Program-made: the position numbers and the translations under genes
Assembly (NCBI GenBank): GCA_937896265.1
Contig: CALBMD010000153.1
Span: forward strand, 1-18,007
Length of the DNA stretch: 18,007 bases
Reading direction: 5' to 3'
From: an uncultured Pseudomonadota bacterium
GTDB lineage: Bacteria; Bdellovibrionota_B; Oligoflexia; Oligoflexales; Bog-1112
Notes under the pieces: model-generated
Database searches by the model: none
Told to the model about the DNA's origin: nothing
The model's input: only the letters and a program-made list of their open reading frames with translations
In this document: piece by piece, positions 14,381 through 18,007 of the stretch
Layout of the letters: each line of letters opens with the position of its first letter
How positions within the stretch are numbered: the first letter of the stretch is position 1

Positions 14381-15421
14381 ATGAGTCGCTACATGGCAAG
14401 TGAAAAGCCAAGTTTAAAACGCCGTCGTGCCTTTCTTGAAGAGGCAGAGAACTTTCAAGTATACCTTGTCCTTGCCTATATCTTAGGCACCATAGCTATT
14501 GGCGGCTTTTTTTGGTCTGAGATGAATTATGGATCAAAATTAGCGCTGCTAAAAGATTTACGCCAACAAACAACGCTTTTGCAAGCATCAGAAGACGTTC
14601 AAAGCCAGTCGCAAGCCCTTATGGTTCAGGGTAGTTTGAAGAGTAGCGGTATTGATGATCCATACATTCAAGCTGCAGATCAGCTTTATCTTATCCGTTA
14701 TGAAGAAGCTTATCCCTTTGATAAGACAAAGGCCCTTATTAAGACACCCACCGTTGCTCAAGATATTTCTTTTGCGGATAGATTTAAGGGAGAGGGCTTG
14801 ATCCGTGAAATCCTTGCTTATAACTGGCTTGAAGAAATAACTTTAGATAGCAGCAGGCTAAAGGATAGTAAGCATGCTGTGGTGGAAGGTAATAAGTTAA
14901 TTCTTGCTGCCGATGCAGCGCATCTGGCGCCTGGTGATATCAAGGTTTCTTATAAAGGTGTGAGAGCAAAAGACTATAGTGTAGTAGGTGTTGCCCGCGG
15001 CGCCGAATTTCGACCTTGGGAAAGCCCCCAAGGATCACTTGGCTTTTTGGTTCAAGAAGGCAAGCTAAGTTTGCACGAAATGTTTGAGCATTTTAGTAAC
15101 AAGTATCAAAGTTATGGGCTGATCGCGAGTGTTTATGCTTTGGGATTATATCTCATCGCTTGGTGTTTTTTTCTCTATCCGCTGCAAGGGCAATTTCGCT
15201 CTTGGTCTTTTCTCAATCCATACGCTCGCGTAGCACCTTTTATTATAGGTATTCCCACAGCGCTTGTTATTATCTTGGCAGCAAAAGTAGCGCCCTATCT
15301 CTTAGGAGCCGCTTTGACTATGCTGCTTTTTTTCTTGTTCGTTTCTTATTTTTTATATAAGAATCGAGCTCTGAAGGTTTCTGGTTTATCCCCAAGGGGT
15401 GGGGATAACTCGGTACGTTAA
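14381..15421 (+). CDS. TMEM43-family membrane protein
   Basis: The 346-residue protein has one membrane span near the N-terminus (about residues 27-46), a large soluble loop of about 200 residues, and three spans near the C-terminus (about 245-267, 281-303 and 305-327). This is the layout of TMEM43 proteins. The loop has family-like features: LYLIRYEEAYPFD, an Ile-Leu-Ala-Tyr-Asn-Trp-x-Glu segment near residue 145, and APGDIKVSYKGVRAKDYSVVG. The biochemical role is not known; in animals TMEM43 is a nuclear-envelope/ER membrane protein. The ATG is 3 bases after the purA stop with only a weak ribosome-binding site, so translation is probably coupled to purA. A second in-frame ATG lies at 14393. 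The last codons contain a perfect hairpin. Confidence 0.7.
   Translation: MSRYMASEKPSLKRRRAFLEEAENFQVYLVLAYILGTIAIGGFFWSEMNYGSKLALLKDLRQQTTLLQASEDVQSQSQALMVQGSLKSSGIDDPYIQAADQLYLIRYEEAYPFDKTKALIKTPTVAQDISFADRFKGEGLIREILAYNWLEEITLDSSRLKDSKHAVVEGNKLILAADAAHLAPGDIKVSYKGVRAKDYSVVGVARGAEFRPWESPQGSLGFLVQEGKLSLHEMFEHFSNKYQSYGLIASVYALGLYLIAWCFFLYPLQGQFRSWSFLNPYARVAPFIIGIPTALVIILAAKVAPYLLGAALTMLLFFLFVSYFLYKNRALKVSGLSPRGGDNSVR
15386..15408 (+). repeat. Perfect inverted repeat at the 3' end of the TMEM43-like gene
   Basis: TTATCCCC (15386-15393) and GGGGATAA (15401-15408) are exact 8-base arms around AAGGGGT, inside the coding region 13 bases before its end. Part of the loop can form an alternative CCCC/GGGG stem. 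No T-run follows, so it may be a 3' stability hairpin rather than an intrinsic terminator. Confidence 0.45.
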
Positions 15422-15453
15422 AGCTGAAACTTCAAAACATACCTTAAACTTTC

Positions 15454-15469
15454 CTTTTTGACTAAAAAG
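15454..15469. terminator. Short A/T hairpin between convergent genes
   Basis: CTTTTT and AAAAAG flank a GACT loop in the 62-base gap between the converging TMEM43-like and protease genes. Only one pair is G-C, so it is a weak candidate for a shared termination site. Confidence 0.2.
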
Positions 15470-15483
15470 TAAGCACAAACCTG

Positions 15484-16206
15484 TCAAAGCATGCGGCCTG
15501 TCTTTCTGACCCTCTTAAAATATGGAATATTAGCAATCAAGGTGCCGCCGTTTTTGTTGTGCACAGGCGAGTAGCCATTATGAATGGCAACTACCCCCCA
15601 GTTTTTATCTAAAACAGCTGCGCCAGAGCTTCCTGCTTCGGTATCGCACTCATATTGGATTTGATTTGGCTGAAATGGTTCCAAAGCACAAAACTGTGAC
15701 CACTCTAGTGGTCGACTGTCAGGGTGCGAAAAGATGCTGATTTTGCTGCCGCTGACAGCTTGTGCAAGGTTTACGGCAATGGAGCTTTTAGGAGAGGGGT
15801 CGACTTTAAAAATCGCATAGTCAAAATTTTCTGAGAATTCAGTTTCAAGAATTTTGACACAGTGTGATTCCAAAGTAGGATCCTGCTCATGATTAACGCC
15901 CCACTGCACATCATAGTTGTCGCTACGACAAGGTAAGTTCCTTCTTAAGCGAGTTTCTTTGTCGCTAAAGCAGTGGCCAGCAGTAATGGCAATGCCGCCG
16001 CCGATATGAGTTACCGTGCAGCCAATAGCAAGAATACCAATTGAATCTATGATTTGAGCTGGAAACTTTGACTTACCAGCTGGCTGTAAGTCATTCTCGC
16101 CAATGATGCGATCTTTCTCCAGAGCAAGCAGAAAAGGGGTTTGGGTGCAGATAAAACATAGAAGGAGCAGACTCTTGAGAACCGTCAGAGACTTCTTCCA
16201 AGACAT
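15484..16206 (-). CDS. Secreted trypsin-like serine protease
   Basis: The 240-residue product has a signal peptide (MSWKKS, hydrophobic LLLLCFI, cut after Leu-Leu-Ala near residue 28) and a chymotrypsin-fold protease domain. The triad is His78 in ITAGHC, Asp129 in NFDYAIFKVD and Ser194 in EAGSSGAAV. Cys63 and Cys79 are placed to form the disulfide next to the catalytic His. The Gly-Ser-Ser-Gly active-site sequence and the compact domain resemble bacterial glutamyl-endopeptidase-like or V8-like exoproteases more than digestive trypsins. The ATG at 16204-16206 was chosen because GAGG lies 5 bases upstream and a proper signal follows; the longer frame to 16251 would add a His/Lys-rich stretch in front of it. 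Copy 2 of the 39-base repeat lies about 85 bases upstream. Confidence 0.85.
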   Translation of the reverse strand: MSWKKSLTVLKSLLLLCFICTQTPFLLALEKDRIIGENDLQPAGKSKFPAQIIDSIGILAIGCTVTHIGGGIAITAGHCFSDKETRLRRNLPCRSDNYDVQWGVNHEQDPTLESHCVKILETEFSENFDYAIFKVDPSPKSSIAVNLAQAVSGSKISIFSHPDSRPLEWSQFCALEPFQPNQIQYECDTEAGSSGAAVLDKNWGVVAIHNGYSPVHNKNGGTLIANIPYFKRVRKTGRML

Positions 16207-16289
16207 AAAGACCTCTTTATGATGTTTGGGGTGCTTAAGGAAAATTACCATATATAAAAATGTTGTTCAATAGCGAGGATGGCTTGCTA

Positions 16290-16328
16290 TTTTCTCCCAA
16301 ACCCTCATCCTTGCTGTTACTAGAATTT
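16290..16328. repeat. 39-base dispersed repeat, copy 2
   Basis: This matches copy 1 (7508-7546) at 37 of 39 positions in the same orientation. It lies 19 bases past the stop codon of the minus-strand 523-residue protein gene. A small inverted repeat (TAGC and GCTA, 16271-16289) adjoins it on the left. Confidence 0.75.
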
Positions 16329-16347
16329 AGGTGCGCGTATGCTCAGG

Positions 16348-17919
16348 CTATTTTCGTCGCACATAAAAAAAGTCGCGGTAGTTATTATCCATGATGTAGC
16401 GGTGCATCTTAAGGCCGGCGGGATAGAGCATCTCTTTGTTAAGGTATTGGACCTCAGGCTTATTATCTTCGCCTAGGCGGTAGAGGGCATTGTGTAGATA
16501 CATCAAGGCATTCATATCAAGGTGCATGCCTGATTTACAGTGATAGGCTGTCATGGTAAGCGCCATAGCTGAAGGCGTCGCTTGGGTAAAGGCCATAAAG
16601 AGAAGGTAGCGGCCACGTTCACTTTCTTGAATACAGACCCCAGCACGCAGGGTAAAGCGTAGTCCTTCTGCCGAAGCCGCCCAGTTGCTTGAACGCCAGT
16701 CTTTGACAAATTCAGTCGGTTTGCCATCTTCTAGCAATAAAACACCGTTTTGTCTGGCAGAGATAACGTGCGGTAACAGGTTTTTGGCTTGCTCATCAGA
16801 AGGCCAGGCTAAGATATCAATCTCTTCATCGTCCTTAGCTATTAAGGTGGCAAGACCACTCGCTAGTTTTTTTAATTCCACCCCACCTTCAACATAACCG
16901 TATTCCTTGCCCTTATACTTGCCACCGAGAAAGACGCCGTGATGGCGTTTAAAACCACCGATAAAGACAGCTAAACCCTGGTTCATATCATAAGGAGGGA
17001 TGCTGCCAATGGGTACTAGGTTTTTATGCCAAAGGTGGGTGTCCTTTTCTGGAGGAAAAAGTGGCGGCTCCTCGGTGCCAAGAACAAAGGTTGCCGTTGT
17101 TTTTGCCAGATCATAGGCGGCAATGTAGACTAACTTTGATTTCTCGCCTTCTGTTAATGGGTAGATGAGATCTTTGATCTCATGGGTTAGTTTTGAAGCA
17201 GCAAGGCCTGGTTCAAAGAGACTGATGTATGCTTCGGGGTAAAACTTAGTTTCTTGAAACCTCCCAAGGTAGAGGTCTTTTTGTCCATTGGCAAGCGCTA
17301 TACCTAAATTAGTGTCTTGAGCTTTGACTTTATGGCTAACACCTTCCATCTCAGCGCTTTTTGGAGCTTTTGTCTCTTCTTTTTCTAGCTCCTCAGTGAG
17401 GCTATCGCTTACCTGTTCGGCGCCAAGAGTTACTAAAAAAGGCTTGAACTGGTTGATAATATCTTCACCAAAGCTAGTATCGCGCAGAACCTGAGTGCCC
17501 CATTCAGTGAGAGAAAGATTGGTGTTAGAAGAGCGCCGCTGGCGCACGTAGATGCGGCCTGAGCAAAGAGAGTAATAAGGGCTAATCTGGTTTTTAAAAC
17601 TAGGTGAGAGAAAAACGCTATTTTGTCCAAACCAAAGGGCACAATCAGAGACCTGAAGCTTCCCTGATGCCATGCTTAAAAAGCGTAAACCATTCTTATA
17701 AAGCTGCACCTTTGTGTGGATATCTGGGTTATCTAAATGAAAGTATTGGCCATGGATGCTTAGCACTAACCATTTATCAAGGGTTGGGTGAAAGTGATAG
17801 AGGGAGCTTTCAACCCCTCTACGAATATGTTTTTCCCAGTGATAAGAAGGAGAAGGCTCTGCTTTTAAAGCAGAGCTTAGACAGAGAAGAGTAAAAATGA
17901 TGTTGTGGCACAGCGTCAA
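16348..17919 (-). CDS. Exported protein, distantly phosphodiester-glycosidase-like
   Basis: The 523-residue product has a likely signal peptide cut after Leu-Lys-Ala near residue 20. The N-terminal half is unrecognised and includes a Glu/Lys-rich linker at about 175-195. The C-terminal half resembles NAGPA-type phosphodiester glycosidase domains: a Gly-rich strand (GLAVFIGGFKRHHGVFLGG), a segment QNGVLLLEDGKPTEF, an Arg-x-Gly strand (TLRAGVCIQESERGRYLL), and AMALTMTAYHCKSGMHLDMN where family members usually have a Leu-Asp-Gly-Gly motif. Loss of that motif means enzyme activity is doubtful. The start is uncertain: TTG at 17917-17919 gives a clean signal peptide but has no good ribosome-binding site, and the frame is open a further 15 codons upstream. 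Confidence 0.55.
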   Translation of the reverse strand: MTLCHNIIFTLLCLSSALKAEPSPSYHWEKHIRRGVESSLYHFHPTLDKWLVLSIHGQYFHLDNPDIHTKVQLYKNGLRFLSMASGKLQVSDCALWFGQNSVFLSPSFKNQISPYYSLCSGRIYVRQRRSSNTNLSLTEWGTQVLRDTSFGEDIINQFKPFLVTLGAEQVSDSLTEELEKEETKAPKSAEMEGVSHKVKAQDTNLGIALANGQKDLYLGRFQETKFYPEAYISLFEPGLAASKLTHEIKDLIYPLTEGEKSKLVYIAAYDLAKTTATFVLGTEEPPLFPPEKDTHLWHKNLVPIGSIPPYDMNQGLAVFIGGFKRHHGVFLGGKYKGKEYGYVEGGVELKKLASGLATLIAKDDEEIDILAWPSDEQAKNLLPHVISARQNGVLLLEDGKPTEFVKDWRSSNWAASAEGLRFTLRAGVCIQESERGRYLLFMAFTQATPSAMALTMTAYHCKSGMHLDMNALMYLHNALYRLGEDNKPEVQYLNKEMLYPAGLKMHRYIMDNNYRDFFYVRRK

Positions 17920-17948
17920 AGGAATTCTCGGATCAATTTTCCTATAGC

Positions 17949-18005
17949 TTTGGATGCGTCAGTTCGTAAAAGTGTAGCTCAATACTGTTGGCTTGACGCA
18001 CCAAA
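17949..18005. repeat. Inverted repeat at the right edge
   Basis: TTTGGATGCGTCA (17949-17961) pairs with TGACGCACCAAA (17994-18005) with a single bulged A, giving a 12-pair stem around a 32-base loop. It lies upstream of the 523-residue protein gene and touches the window edge, so its full extent is unknown. It could be a terminator of an unseen gene, a structured leader or a mobile-element end. Confidence 0.4.
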
Positions 18006-18007
18006 GG

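Noticed and set aside
17962..18000. tRNA-like words (GTAGCTCAA, GTTCG) near the right edge
   Set aside because: No matching D stem, anticodon arm or acceptor pairing could be built around them.
1..18007. CRISPR array, insertion sequence, prophage, toxin-antitoxin or restriction genes
   Set aside because: No regularly spaced repeats, transposase or integrase motifs, or defence-gene motifs were seen on either strand.

Overview
The window suggests the chromosome of a Gram-negative bacterium of moderate GC content. It carries a TatA/B component, several Sec signal peptides, a predicted outer-membrane beta-barrel, a periplasmic lytic transglycosylase and a lipoprotein. RecA, the E. coli-length PurB, class A malate synthase and the TatA hinge sequence would fit a deep-branching proteobacterial or Bdellovibrionota/Oligoflexia-type lineage. 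That placement is an impression from the proteins, not a search result. No prophage, transposase, CRISPR array, rRNA or tRNA gene was recognised.

Layout. Bases 1-300 hold a tatA-like gene on the minus strand. Bases 300-2900 look AT-rich and accessory: a DMT-type permease, about 550 bases without a convincing gene, a secreted Ala/Glu-rich coiled-coil protein with its own clear promoter, and a short convergent spacer packed with inverted repeats. Bases 2895-5001 (minus) hold an amidohydrolase of the MTA/SAH-deaminase type behind a metallopeptidase-like lipoprotein. Bases 5092-6695 (plus) hold a PlsC acyltransferase and a lytic transglycosylase. Bases 6692-8759 (minus) hold an outer-membrane barrel and an unknown exported protein. 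Bases 8861-11583 (plus) hold recA followed 11 bases later by malate synthase. purB (minus) and purA (plus) then diverge from a shared 88-base region. A TMEM43-family membrane protein follows purA by 3 bases. Bases 15484-17919 (minus) hold a trypsin-like protease and an exported protein resembling phosphodiester glycosidases.

How the genes relate. PurA and PurB catalyse the two steps from IMP to AMP; PurB also acts earlier in purine synthesis. Many of the other products act at the envelope: TatA/B, PlsC, the transglycosylase, barrel, lipoprotein, protease, TMEM43-like protein and two unknown exported proteins. I found no clear new defence or mobile system. The best leads are a 39-base dispersed repeat placed after two minus-strand genes for exported proteins, the recA/malate synthase arrangement, the purA/TMEM43 pair, and several enzymes with altered motifs. 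Seven start codons were chosen from ribosome-binding-site spacing rather than taking the longest open frame.
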